Assembly: GCA_023374045.1 (NCBI GenBank)
Contig: CM041779.1
Coordinates: 141,195,801 to 141,259,800 of the forward strand
Direction of reading: 5' to 3'
Source of the DNA: Limonium bicolor
Taxonomy: Eukaryota > Streptophyta > Magnoliopsida > Caryophyllales > Plumbaginaceae
DNA length: 64,000 bases
Under the pieces are notes generated by a model. It was not told where the DNA came from and did no database searches. It worked only from the letters and a program-made list of their open reading frames with translations. The translations under genes and the position numbers were made by a program. This document shows positions 33,731-46,388 of the stretch, piece after piece (positions within the stretch are counted from its first letter, which is position 1; each line of letters opens with the position of its first letter).

Positions 33731-36384
33731 TACCACGGTTAAGCTACACGGAAAGCCATCATGGCGAGATAACAGAATGCTACAGTTGTAGTACATTTTA
33801 ATACTGGATTGTAAATCCATAAGAACGGGAAAATAAGACCTTGGAAAGGCCCGACGGCCTGACCAGGAAGAGATGAGGTGACACACCAGTCATCAGGGAG
33901 CTGAACTTGGACGAAATACTAAACAATATAAATATCAACAACGGTGCAACCTACTACAACAACAACCGACAGTGCGGTAAGAACACCAATCCCGAACCCC
34001 AAGGGGGAAAACCTAAGAGATCGCTCCGTAATGCGAGCAAAACACTACGTAAGTGATAACATACAAAGAATGCATTACATGACACAGTGGAGACTGTTGG
34101 CAGAACGACTTCCAGCTGGAACGGGTTAGAACTCCCGAGGTGACCCTTACGAAAACCAATAACAACAATTTTCAATGAGGATGTTGGAAAGCCCAGAAAA
34201 CAAGGATAAAAAAAAATGAACGTAAGACATAACCTACTAAGGATTAAGACATACAACCCCGAAAGAGGATAGCTCAGAGGACTACCCCCACAGAGCGGGC
34301 ATAGTCGAGCCAAACAAACTGATGAATGACAACTAATACTGCTTGCCTAACTCATTAACACCAAGTATGATTGATCATCAACGGGTGGCGTAGTCAACGG
34401 AAGTTGAACGAAGCGTTAAGATGGAAGTTAAAGATGATAGGATGATTTCTGACTTAGACACCATAAGGCAGATGCCTAATACGAACTAATCCGTAATTGT
34501 TAAAGGGCGCAAGTCTATGGAAACGATAGTATTGTCAAAAACACTAAGTGGCCTCATATCACCTGAATAAACTCTCATAGCAGGAAGCAGGATGCAGCAA
34601 CTTACCAGGAAACTTGATACTACATTTAATATATAACCTATCGGTGGATAGTGTTCAAAGCACCAGAAACTAATGAGGATAACCTACAGATGAGTAAGAA
34701 TACGAGGAGTGAACCGAGCACCGGCTCTCACCCAATGACATTAAGAACTAAGAGCCTACGAGCCAAGGATGTTAACCACATCAGAGCCCGAGGTACTGTA
34801 AGTTATAAGAGAGCTTATTTAAGCCACGAAGGAACTACAATTTGTAGATAAGAACGGTTATCAACCTATAACTTAGATTGTGGGAAATATTGCTAGGAAA
34901 GGGCACCAATGAGGATAGTGGGATAGTACATTGACAGGGGCGGAGAACGAACCATGCCTTTTAGGGTGGGGATACCTCTCCTTGTTGTGAGGCCATGAGT
35001 GGGAATAGACCCCTCAAAAAGGACCTTCACTTATTAGAGATATAATAAACTTTTGTTATAAAATGGAAACTGTAAACCTTGAGATTGCCTTAGAGCATAC
35101 CAGATACAAGTGAGTAATAAGGAAGGCTGCAGAGACAGACCTCATATCCAACACCCAGGATTTAAGAATCAGTATTCGACAGAGATAGACATGGTGAGTG
35201 CACAGAATGGCACGTCAAGTAACCAACGTTCAGAAGAGCTTGGGATTCAACGGATGACTTCTTCAGTAACCGGTTAAATTACACGGTAAATAACATCATA
35301 AAGGATGAAAGAATGTGAGAAAAATTAGCCTACTTATGAACCTGAAATTGAAGTATAACGCCTTCATATTAAGAGATGACCATTTTACAACACAGTACGG
35401 CAACCGCCATACACCAAAATGAGAGAACCCCCAGTGTGTTTACACCAGGAAAGGATTAAGTATAAGATGAGATGTTAGAATAAGTGAGTAAGTAGTTGCA
35501 CCATCAATGGGCAACATAGTAAAGACCAACTACCACGGTAGCAGAGGTCATGAGGACAATACCTATATAAGGGGATTAAGTCATGGTCCGCGGTAAAGTG
35601 ACCATTACGTATGAGCCGTCAAATATTGACACGGAGGAAATTAGATTTATGAGCTAAGACCAGTATAAGTAAGGGAATCAGATGAAAGACGAACTGTGCA
35701 TTGATGCCAGTAGTCTGGACCGGGTTAGGTAAGATTTCACAGGAAGCACACTACCCATTCCTTAAGGAACTGGAAGTGCATTCCTAGTCGAGAAAATATG
35801 AGAAACAAGATAAAAGGCTCGAGTTACTAAGAGACTGAATCAGTACGGGATACAGAAAGAACTAGAGCATACAATACCCAAGAACGTAGTAAATGGATTT
35901 CCCTTGATTAAGTTCAAGAAGAACAATAAGTGCTAATATGGAACGATGAAGAGGAGATCGACAAAGGAATGCTTCATAATTAGCAATAGCTAGACGTCTG
36001 ACGGACACTACGAGTTTACTAACGAGACGTGGGATGACTGCACCCTACAGGGGCTTGCAGGCCTGACACGCTCATTTATGAGTTAGTTGGGTAAGTAGTA
36101 ATGTACCAGTAAGGTACCCCATGCATGTAAACGAGTGGTGTAAGGAACACGGGAAGTAGTCGACTCCGTACCACGGACAACGACGCAAGATCAGACAAGA
36201 GCAGCTACTACCACAAACAGTTGAAGAAAAAGGAATTTAGTTGAACCAACAACACAAAGGAACCAGAGAACAAATAATTAAGGAGTATGAAGTGCGAAGA
36301 GCACAGATTATTAAGTATCGACATAGGACATGTCTTAAGAAGTTAAGGATGAACTGTACAGCGCACTAAGCACTAAACAGCAGT

Positions 36385-36620
36385 TTCAGATTAAGAATCA
36401 TCCTCAGACCAAAGGTCAGATGGAAAGAACGATTTAGATACTTGAGGAAACACTAAGAATACAAACATTAGACCTCCAGGGAGACTAGATAGACGAGCTA
36501 CAACTTATCAAGGCCGTGTATATATTAAGATAACACGTGTCCACGGAAAGACCAATATTCCTAAAACTGTAAGGATACAGAAGGATATACAATACTATGA
36601 AAGGATAAGAGAGGCAGTTA
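36385..36620 (+). pseudogene. Integrase relic of A
   Basis: A translated stretch near 36395 reads HPQTKGQMERTI, a stop, then ILEETLR, then LDLQG and IDELQLI. This aligns with the HPQTDGQSERTIQTLEDMLR part of integrase in C, which carries the catalytic Glu. Stops and substitutions are frequent, so it is a remnant only. It confirms that A derives from a Ty3/gypsy element and lies about 0.5 kb before the internal polypurine tract, as expected for the end of pol. Confidence 0.6.
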
Positions 36621-36960
36621 AGCCTAAGACTATCAGAGTCGCGCAGCGGAAGCTAGCGGACCGGTAACTTAAAGAGGTTTCACATACCTGATGAACCGGA
36701 AAAAGGAATGATGTTCCACACACCTTCTAAAGGAACAAATATAAGACTTAGCAACTGAATGCTTTAGTATTTTTGAGATTAGACCAAACTAAGTTAAGAA
36801 TATGGTATAAGTACCGTTAAGGATCCTTGATGCAGAGACTAAGTCATTAGCATAATTATGACCCTCTGATCGAAATATAAGTGAGATACACGACATGGAA
36901 GCTAGAATGCTTAGTGAGAATTAGACATCTTGAACCTATGTTCAAGGATGATATAATGTT

Positions 36961-36998
36961 GATTACGTGGGCGTAATCCATTTTAAGGGGGGTAGAGC
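36961..36998 (+). promoter_or_regulatory. Internal hairpin plus upstream polypurine tract of A
   Basis: GATTACG, loop TGGG and CGTAATC form a perfect 7-bp stem, followed by CATTTTAAGGGGGGTAGAGC. It is identical in D (minus strand, 54292-54327) and differs by paired substitutions from C. Confidence 0.65.
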
Positions 36999-38144
36999 GA
37001 AAACCGCTTAGCGTATGCTTATGTACTTAGTACATAAACTACGGTGTGCATAGCACAAAATAATTTGAGAATTTGTTTTACATAAACATTTTGAGATAAA
37101 TCATGGTTATTGCACACAGAAGATGTGAATACCATACATATTAAGTACCTACCTTCTTAACTCCGGTGTGAGTACAAGTTAAGAGAATTAAGGAAGAGGA
37201 TTAAGGAGACTTAAGGAATAAGGAACATATGAGATATGAGTCGATATGAGACTATGTGTGACATAAGAATAAGATAACACTATGGGATACTGTTCGATAT
37301 GAATATGAGGAAGAAGATAGTAATGCTATGAGATATAAGATGGTGAGAATTGGTATGAGACGGTTATAGAACTTAGTAGGAATTTAAGTCTTGAGGTAAT
37401 TACTAAGAGATGAATCGGGAATGTTTGATGGGCTGAGTCCACACCTTGGATATGTATTGATTATGATTAGAAGAACTAAAAAGATAGAAAATTGGACATG
37501 AGTGAATTATTTGGATGTTTGAAAATGACGTGGGAGGTGGAACTTGATTTTCTAGGGATCAAGGGAAACCGAACACAAATTGGGGTGAAAGGATAGTTCT
37601 ACACTGATGTTTATCACATCAGGGTTTGATGATTCCTGAAACTCCCTACCAGTGGTCACAATTAAATCACGCTAAGGATAGAGGCATTAGGATAAAATGA
37701 AATTAGAGTTGATTGTATTTTTAATTAGAGGAATTATTCCTCACATGACCTCGTAAAAAGGATTACCTTTTTACTGAGTCTCGCCCATGAAGTCGAGGGC
37801 GCACGAGCCTTTGTCTTCGGACCGGTGACATGGGGAGAGCAAAGTGTTTTGTATTCTGGCCCATGGTGACGAGGACGAACGAGCAATTGTCTACGGACCG
37901 GTGACATGGGAGAATACGTTGGAAAATTATGTGATTGTTTTAATCATCAAAAGAAACAAAGAGAATTTTGAGTGTTATACATGCTTAAGCATGTTGTGTG
38001 ATATTTAAGTATAAGCATATGGCTGATCTAATGATCCAATGAGTTTAAGTATACATAAGTATGATCTATATGATATGTGGAATGAGATAAGACATGCATT
38101 CTAATAAGATAAGGTGCATGGGAACTTTAGGGACAAAGTTCTTT

Positions 38145-38158
38145 TAAGGGGGGTAGAT
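38145..38158 (+). promoter_or_regulatory. 3' polypurine tract of A
   Basis: TAAGGGGGGTAGAT lies directly before the 3' LTR, 1.15 kb downstream of the internal tract. Confidence 0.85.
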
Positions 38159-38242
38159 TGAAATACCCCAAACCTAAGTATTTTAAGTAAACATCAATAT
38201 ATGATTTATTAAGGCTAAAATATGCCTTAGGGAGATTGGTAG
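38159..38242 (+). repeat. 3' LTR of A, first segment
   Basis: It matches the first 84 bp of the 5' LTR and ends in GGTAG, the left copy of the target duplication of solo LTR B. Confidence 0.92.
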
Positions 38243-41200
38243 TGAAATACCCCAAACTTAGATATGGTGTTTAAATGATAAAATAAGATATAAGGAGGCT
38301 AAATAATGCCTTAGAAACATTAAGAAACATTTCTAATCAAAGAAAATATAAGGAAACACCAAAAGAGCAGTTTAAGCAAAAACATGCTCTAAGCTTGAAG
38401 AGATATGGGAGAGTACCCAAATATTGTTCTAAGACCTTAGTAATATCCTAATGGTCATTTTAAATCAATTACCAAAGAAAACCAAGCTTGAAAACAAGTT
38501 AAAACACAAAATGTGCTTTAAGGAGTCTTAAAGCACGTTTTTGAAAAATTGTCTTGTAAATGAGTTTTGAATGGCTAAATGTCCATCATTACTCTTTAAT
38601 TAACATGTGTACTATATAGTATCACATTTGGAGGTCTATATCAATGGGAAATCAAAAATTTCACAACAATGTGCCTTGTTTTGATGAATAGTGAATTAAT
38701 TAAGCTAGTTTATAACATAAGTCTATAAAAGTGAGACATTTGGTCAACAAAGACTTAAGTACCCTCATTATTAAAAGGGGGCCGGTTTCTTAGGAGGTGA
38801 GTCACCACCTTCATGAGTCATTATGTAAATAAGAAAGCAAATAAGAGTTATAAAGTAAAAGCACTATTCACCTTTTACATAAATATCACACTTTATTAGT
38901 TCTCTCTCCTCACTTCTTCATTCTCCTTTGTTTTCCCACGGTTTGAGCTGCTCTCTCCCTTCTCCATTAACGTGAAGCTCTTCTCCATGCTAGCTCCACC
39001 TTCTCTTGCACACAACTCACTCATTTTAGCTCCAAACCAAAACAAATTACATATTCTTCTTAGTTAGCTCAAGCTCTCTCTTTCTATCTTTTCAAAACTT
39101 TAAGAGCTTCATTTTGGTGCCAAGTCAAACCACCATTAGAGGAGGAAATTCAAGTTTGGAGACTCCATTGGCTTCTCCATTCTCTTAAGGTAAAGAAAGT
39201 GTAAGAAAATCTAGGTTTCCACCATTTTCTTCACATGTCCGAAAATTAGTGCTCATGGGACTCCATTTTAATGCCTTGTTCTAGCTTGTTTCTACTCTTC
39301 AAAGGAGAGAGGAGGTCTTTCTTGCTTCATATCCAAGCTTGTCTTGAGAAACCGAGGTAAAATAATCACCTTAATACCTTAAAGCATATTTTTAACCTAG
39401 GGTTTGTTCCTTAGGGTTAATGTGTTATCTAGTACTCATTGGAGTCATTGGATATTCGTTAGAACATTGTCAAGGAGATACACATTGGTGACCGAGATTG
39501 AACAAAGAAAAACCTAAGGAAGGAAGCTTTTTAAGCTTGTAAAAGAACAAGGTAAATTACTTACCTTAAGGTGTTTTTGTTTAAGGGAATGGGATTTAGA
39601 TATGTGATGAGTTTAGTGTAGAGTTTACATTAGAAAAAGGGTTATATAAAACCTAGGAGAAACAATGAGCATATTTGTGAACTTGTGACTAAGGAGCAAA
39701 TGAGGAAAAAGAGATAGTTTAAGAACACCAATGAATTACAAGAAGCATTTTATTTCAATGGGAGCCTTGTTGTGTATTCGCAGGTTGAAGGCAATATATG
39801 TGGAAATTCAGTGGTTAAGATTATTGTCATTTAAGGGCCTAAGTGCCAAGCATTTTAAGTTTAAGCACTATATGATGATGTGGTGAAGTTTTAGTGTAAA
39901 TTGTGTGTTAAGGTGTTGTGATGATAATTTGGGTGTTGTTGGTTGTTTGATGGAGAAAAACCAAGTGTTTGGATGCAACTATATACTAGAGAACCCATGG
40001 CAAAATTCAGAGGAGAACCTAAGTGTTTAAGATATTCTAAGGAGATTTCATGACTAAGGAAGTACTAGGAAGTTTTAGAGGTTGCCTCGATGAAAAAGGG
40101 GTGAGTTTAAGGTGTTTAATGAGTTATAAGGACTTAGGCATTGCTACGAAGGATTTAGAAATCAAGAGAATGTATTTGAGTATTTAGGACTTAGGTAAAT
40201 GTTGATAAAAGAAGCTAGGAAACTTGGGTAAGTTAGATGTAAGTGAGTGTGAAACTTTGAAATGGTTTAGGTGAGAACTAGAGTATAGAATCTAAGGAAG
40301 GTTTGATAAATGCAATAAGGCTGGGAAGTGGTGTACATGGTGTGGTCAAGTTCTTAAGGAGGGAGCATTTGGTTAATTGAAATTCTTGGAGGAATGCATG
40401 TGAGAAATGTAAGAAAATAAGTGCTAAGTGTTGGGAGCTTTGTAAGAATTGAGTAAATGTTTGAGAAGATCTTTGGAAGTTGTTTTAATGAGTTTGGTGG
40501 AGGTTATAAGGTGGGTTTAAGGTGCCAAGATGGTGTTGGACCTATTAGAACACTTGTGGAAAGTTTAGAATTGAAAGAGGCAATTTAAGAGAGAGATCTG
40601 TAGAGGACCGACCCAGGGTCCGACCCAGTTTTGGGTCGGTCGGGCCATGTTAAGCCAGCCGGAATGCCTCTGTACTGGACCGACCCAGGGGGTTTGGGTC
40701 GGTCGGCTTAGCTTTGGGTCGGTCGGGCAAAGGTTTAACGTAGGAAAATTGGTTCTGTAAGGGACCGACCCAGAGGGTTTGGGTCGGTCGGTCTAGCTCT
40801 GGGTCGGTCGGATGGGTTTCAAAAGACGGAAGAGTTTCTGTAATGGACCGACCCAGGGGTTGGGTCGGTCGGTGGGTCGGTCGACCCTTAACACTTAAAA
40901 AAAAAAGAAATTTTGAATTCTAAGAATGGTAATAGGTAATGAGGTATACCCATGGTAGGGTGGCAATGATTAGGACCCTAAGAACTTAAGGGATTAAGTT
41001 AAGATGAGTAAGAACCTTAAATGTTAAAGTTAAGTTTGTAAGGTTAAGTGGTAAGGACTTAAGAAGGTATTCAAAGGGGATCTTTAGGAATTAAGTGAGT
41101 TAAGTAAGGTGCAAATAACTAATGGCCTAAAAATGAATCAATGTTTTAGGTTTGTGAATTGGGACCCCAAAGAAGGTTAAACAAACAACGATCGACGGTG

Positions 41201-42400
41201 AACGGTACAGTCTTTCCTGTGACCTGCTTGCTAACGAGGTGTCCCTCGGCTTGTGTGCTATCTGCTTATTTGCTATGACTAAGACAAGATAAAGCATGCA
41301 ACCGGTCATACTTATTCTCGATGTGAATGTGTTTACTCTACACTAACCCACGAGACTTGAGAATGTTGCTAACTAAGTTTAGTACTCACTGAGTTAAGGT
41401 TAAGAACTAAGTATTGGTGATTGTTGGTTTTACCCATCAAGGTTCAACTAACACTTGGTAATTAAGGCTTTCACTAACCATAACTTGGGGTGGGAGTGAG
41501 GAATCCGGAATGGTACCGGCACATGTGTATTGGGGGAGGTCGGTATCTGAATCAGATCCGACTTCCAAATAAGACTTGTCATTAGACTCGTCGCCTAGGG
41601 TCAACAAACCGACCCGACCACCCGGGCTACTGTTTGAGGTGGGAGGCACATTAAGGATGGCGTGGGGGGATCAAGCCTACGTCCCCAACAAATTAAGAAA
41701 GGTAGCTTATCGTCGGATAGTGCACTGCTACCGGCTAGGGTTAACCAAGCCCTACAAAGATAAGCAACCAATTAAGGGCTAACCAATCTAATAGAGGAGC
41801 GGTTGGCAATTATAAGGTTAAGGAGATTGTGGATCTAAGGAGTTAAGAACTAACTCACTTATTAAGGGAACGCCTGAGTCGTTCGTTTGCTTATGAGCTA
41901 ATTATGTTCATTGTGGTTGTTGGTTTGTTGTGCTTCATATTATGCTTATTGCGCTATTTATGCTTATCATGCTAATCAACTCCCATGCTATCGACAATTA
42001 GTCGTCGTAGCCCCGTTAGCTTGGGGGCCATGGGAGGGTCGTACCAGCATTCGTGCTGACCCCCTTTGGGGGCTGTTTTTACACTAGCAGGTAAGCGGCC
42101 GATGAAGTCACACCACGAGAGTAGGAGCGGGTAGCCCTAGGTGGGACTTTATTTTGAGTACGGGTAGCGCCTGTGCACCCGTCTGTTAGTAGTGGAACAT
42201 GAGATATATTATGTGGTTTGAGGATACTTAAAACTCGGATGGTGTATGTATTTTGGATGTACGGTTGTAAATATTTAAATTACGGTAATTCTTGTTGGTT
42301 ACACCGTAGCTAGGTCCTGGTGTTACTTTATTCCGCTGCGACGTTAAGTATAGTTTGTTAAGTTGCGATAACCACGATTGGCTTAGGACGGGGTGTTACA
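38243..42400 (+). mobile_element. Solo LTR B (4158 bp) nested in the 3' LTR of A
   Basis: It begins TGAAATACCCCAAAC and ends GGGGTGTTACA, and is flanked by a perfect 5-bp duplication GGTAG (38238-38242 and 42401-42405); the intact A LTR has a single GGTAG at 28220. There is no internal region, so the element was reduced by recombination between its LTRs. It has the A-type layout with a different hairpin array (40605-40885), a TATA-like core (38768), an acceptor-like site (39785) and a double hairpin (42045). The two 60-70-codon ORFs at 41127-41782 are chance. Confidence 0.93.
40605..40885. repeat. GACCGACCC/GGGTCGGTC hairpin array of B
   Basis: Four units pair GGACCGACCCAGG with one or two downstream TGGGTCGGTCGG arms, and loops are often GGGTTT. 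Units are separated by unrelated A-rich or CT-containing spacers preceded by TTCTGTAA or similar. A poly-A run (40900-40908) follows. Confidence 0.85.
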
Positions 42401-45400
42401 GGTAGACAATTTAAACCAAGGAAAACATAAGAAAATGTCTTAAGGGCAATTAAGGTAAAAATGTGCTCTAAGCTTGGAGAGACTTGGGTGAGTACCCAAA
42501 TATCATGCTAAGACCTTAGTAATATCCTAATGGTTATTTTAAGCCAATTACCAAAGAAAACCAAGCTTGAAAACAAGTTAAAACACAAAATATGCTTTAA
42601 GAAGTCTTAAAGCACATTTTTGAAAAATTGTCTGGTAAAGGGGTTTTGAGTGGCTAAATGTCCATCATTACTCTTTAATTAACATGTGTACTACTTAGTA
42701 TCACATTAGGAAGTCTAAATCAATGGGAAACCAAAAATTTCACAAATATGTGCACTAATTTGTGAATAGTGCCCAAATTATGCTTAAGTCAACATAAGTT
42801 AATAAGATGGTCAACTAGGACCATAAATATCTTCATTATAAAAGGGGGCCGGTTTTTGATGTGGGGAGTCACCATATGACTAAGCAATTAAAGGAAAATG
42901 AGAGGAAAGTAAAGAAAGTTACTATTTGCTTTTAAAAGCAAAATATCTTATATTAGCCTACCTTTCTTCTTCTCTCTCTTCATTTCTCTTCTTCCCATGG
43001 TTTTCTTCACCTCCTCTCTTCTCCATTCACGTAAGAGCAGCCTCCATTGTTGCCTCACCTTGCTTTGTCCATAACTTGCTCATTTTAGCTCCAAATCAAA
43101 AACTAAACACATATTATTCTTAGTTAGCTCAAGCTCTAGCTTTCTATCTTTTCAAATCCTTCAAAGCTCCATTTCGGTGCTAAGGGAAAACTCCATTGAT
43201 GGAGGAAGATCAAGTTTGAAGAGCCCATTTGGTTCTCCATTCTCTTAAGGTAAAGAATATGTAAGAAAAAGCATCTTTCCATCACTTCTTCACATGTTCG
43301 AAAATTACACTCATGGGACTTCATTTTTATGCCTTGTTCTAGCTTGTTCTATTCTCCAAGGCTAGAGGAGGTCCTTCTTGATTCATATCCAAGCTTGTTT
43401 TGAGAATCCAAGGTAAAACATTCAATTTAATACTTTAAAACACATTTTAACCTAGGTTTTATTCCTTAAGGTTAGTGTGTTGTTTAGTACTCATTGGAGT
43501 CATTGAATATTTATTAGAACATTGGTAAGATGAAATTCAATGGTGGCCGAGATTCATCCATGAAGGAGGTCTAAGGAGGAAGTTAAGATAAGCTTGAGAA
43601 AACAAGGTAAATTGCTTACCTAATGGTGGTTTAAGGTTTAAGGGATAGTATTTAAATAAGTACTAATGTGGCTTAGAGCTTACATTGTGTAATGGGTTAT
43701 ATAACCTAGGAAAAAGAATTTAAACAAGCTTATGAACTTATGATTCAAGAGCCAATGGAAATAAGTTAGTAAGATAAGTTTAAGATGGATTTTAAGAGCA
43801 TTATAACTACTATGAGATTGATGGGTGTATTTGCAGGTTGAAGGCTCTTATATGTGGGAAATTCAGTGTTTAAGTTTAAGTCATTTAAGGGCCTAAGAGC
43901 CTTGTTATTTAAGAGCCTTAGTGCTATGCAATTTAAGATTATTGCATCATATTGAGTTTGTTGTGAATGAGTTGATCTGGGTGAGAAAATAAGATGAGAA
44001 AGGACTTGATGTGTGTGAGATGGTTGAATGAGGAAAACAATGCATTTAGGCATGATAAAATACTAGGGAAGCTATGGCGAAATTTGAGTAGAAAACAAAG
44101 TGTTTAAATGGTGGTGGTGAGTTAATATGCCCTAGGGTTTATTAGGGATCATTAAATGGAATTTGAGTGGAAATGAGTTAACTAAGTAGTTCTTGAGGTT
44201 TGGGATGATCTAGAGTTGTCTAGGAGGGATTAGAGGATTGGTGGGTATATTGAACACACCAAAGTCATGTTAAGAGGAATGATAAGACTTGAGCAAAATT
44301 TGGATGAAAAGATGTATAATGCTATAAGGTGATTTAGTTATAAACTAGGGAATATAACAATGAGAGTTTTGGGAAGCTTGAGTAAGTAGTGAAGATGCTA
44401 TTGATGGACTAATGAGGTTCTAGTCTTGATGGTAAGGAGTGGACTTGGAGATGGAAGAGAAAAGTGTAAGAGAATGTTGTAAATTGTCAGGGAAAAAGAC
44501 TAGGAATGTATAAGAGTGTATGATTATGAGAATGTTGTGTAAGTTGAGTAAAAGAGATGTAGATGTCTAAGAGGGACTAGGGGATCCAATGGATAATTTA
44601 AGCACCAAAACCATAGTGAAGGAAGCTAGGAAACTTGTACAAAGTTTGAAGGAAAAATAAGGTATAATGACTTGTGAAGAAGTAAGCATGTGCTAGATTA
44701 TATATAGCTTTGAGAAGTGTGAATAAAGCAAATGGGTTGTGCATGATGATGCTTGAGGAGTAGTTAAGATGGTTGTGAAGATAGCATTCTGGGTTAGTTG
44801 AGTTGTAGGCATGATTTACCACTTAGAAAACTTAAGGAAAATATTACAAGTAATAAGAGATTTTGTGAGAAATTGGGTAACAAGTTTAGATGAGGAATTG
44901 GGCAAGTTTAAGATATTATTTTGGGGTTAGAATATTTCTAAGATCTTATATGGACCTTGGGTAAAGCATGGATGAAGAGAACAAGGGCAATCACACTTAG
45001 AAAAACGCAAATGGTTAAAACTTGCAGCTGGTCCGGGACCTAGGTCCAGGGTAAAGTCCTGGACCATGCCCAAATTAGAGCCGAGACTTCATCCAGCACC
45101 CTGGTCCGGGACTTAAGTTTTGTAGGAAGTTCCGGACCACCCCCTGATTTACCCCCGAGGATTTTAGCTTGATTTGGTCCGGGACTTAAGTCCCATACAA
45201 GTCCCGGACCACCACATTAAAACAGCCGAGAGTTTGAACCAGGTATAGGTTCGGGACTTACGTTGAGGACAAGGTCCCGGACCACTCTAAAAATGGTGTA
45301 TAAGCTTGGAAAATGTTAGGTAATGATGGGGATTGATAAGTATTGATATTATAAAATTATTAAGGACATGTTTGGTGGGAATTAATGACAATTAAGTGGG

Positions 45401-46388
45401 TGAATAAGTATAAGAGACAATGAGAAATGATGCACTTAAAAGTCTAAGTTAAAACTGTAAGGACTTAGTGAGTATTAAATGGTGAACAATGGTGGGTAAG
45501 TAGGTTAAGTAAGTTGTGGTGAGTTAAGTAACTAATAACCTAAAACTGAATGAATATTTTAGGACTTGTGAATTGGGACCCGGAAGGAGATTAAACAAGC
45601 AACCACCGATGGTGAACGGTACAGTTCTTCTTGTGACCTGCTTGCTAACGAGGTTTCCTTCGGCTTGTGTGCTATTTGTTTTTCTGTGCTCACTAAACAA
45701 GATAAAGCATGCAACCGGAACATTATGTTTATTGTATTGTTGTGTGATGTTTGAAAACTAACACAACTTACCGTGAGAACCTACTAACTAACGTTTAGTA
45801 AGGAATTGTGTGATACTAAGGAACACTCCCTAATATTAGTTTGTTAAAAACCGAAAGAGCTTTAACCAACAAACGTTGTCTTAAGACTTCTACTAACTGG
45901 TACTTTGGGGGAGTGAGGAACCCGGGACTGACTCCGGTCATGCATGCTATGGAAAGGGGGTCGGTATCTAAAGCAGATCCGACTTCCGCTTAAGGACTTG
46001 TCTTCGGACTTGTTGCCTAGGGTCGGTTGCCGGCTCAGCTACATTGGACAACCAGTCCAAGGTAGGTGGCATTAAGATGGCGTGGGGGGATCTAGCCTAC
46101 ATCCCCAACAATTTAAGAATGTTGTTTATTGCCGGTAAGTGACCTGCTGCTGGCTAGGGTTAACCAAGTCCTACGAAAATAAACAACGAACCAAGGGCTA
46201 ACCAGTTCTAATGAGAGAACGGTTGGCATATATAAGATAAGTTTGAGTTAAGTTGCAACCATTCCTATTTAAAGGATGGTTTGTATTATAAGACTGAGAT
46301 AAGCTACATCCGTTCCTGTTTAAAGGATGGTTGTTTTCCAGGACTAAGTAAAGGACTAAGATTGAGGTAAGATAAGATTGGATTGAGA
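42401..46388 (+). repeat. 3' LTR of A, second segment, truncated
   Basis: It continues the A LTR from the duplicated GGTAG through the TATA core (42837), acceptor-like site (43840) and hairpin array (45030-45283). It stops near 46388, about 550 bp short of the LTR end. The break lies in GAGAA, shared by A and the joined B-like fragment. Confidence 0.9.

Larger units (their letters stand above)
32760..38158 (+). mobile_element. Internal region of element A, without intact ORFs
   Basis: In 5.4 kb no ORF exceeds about 120 codons on either strand and none resembles gag or pol. A weak integrase relic is visible near 36385-36500, and a palindrome lies at 33711. The two LTRs are only about 1-3% different by eye, so the coding region must have been defective before the last transposition. 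The region could be an ancient degraded gag-pol maintained by trans-mobilisation. The segment 37005-38144 is a 3' UTR with an imperfect direct repeat (37790-37830 with 37865-37912, sharing CGGACCGGTGACATGGG). Confidence 0.75.

Noticed and set aside
33954..34313. 119-codon ORF in the interior of A
   Set aside because: It is antisense to the element and resembles nothing known; in 5.4 kb one ORF of this size is expected by chance.
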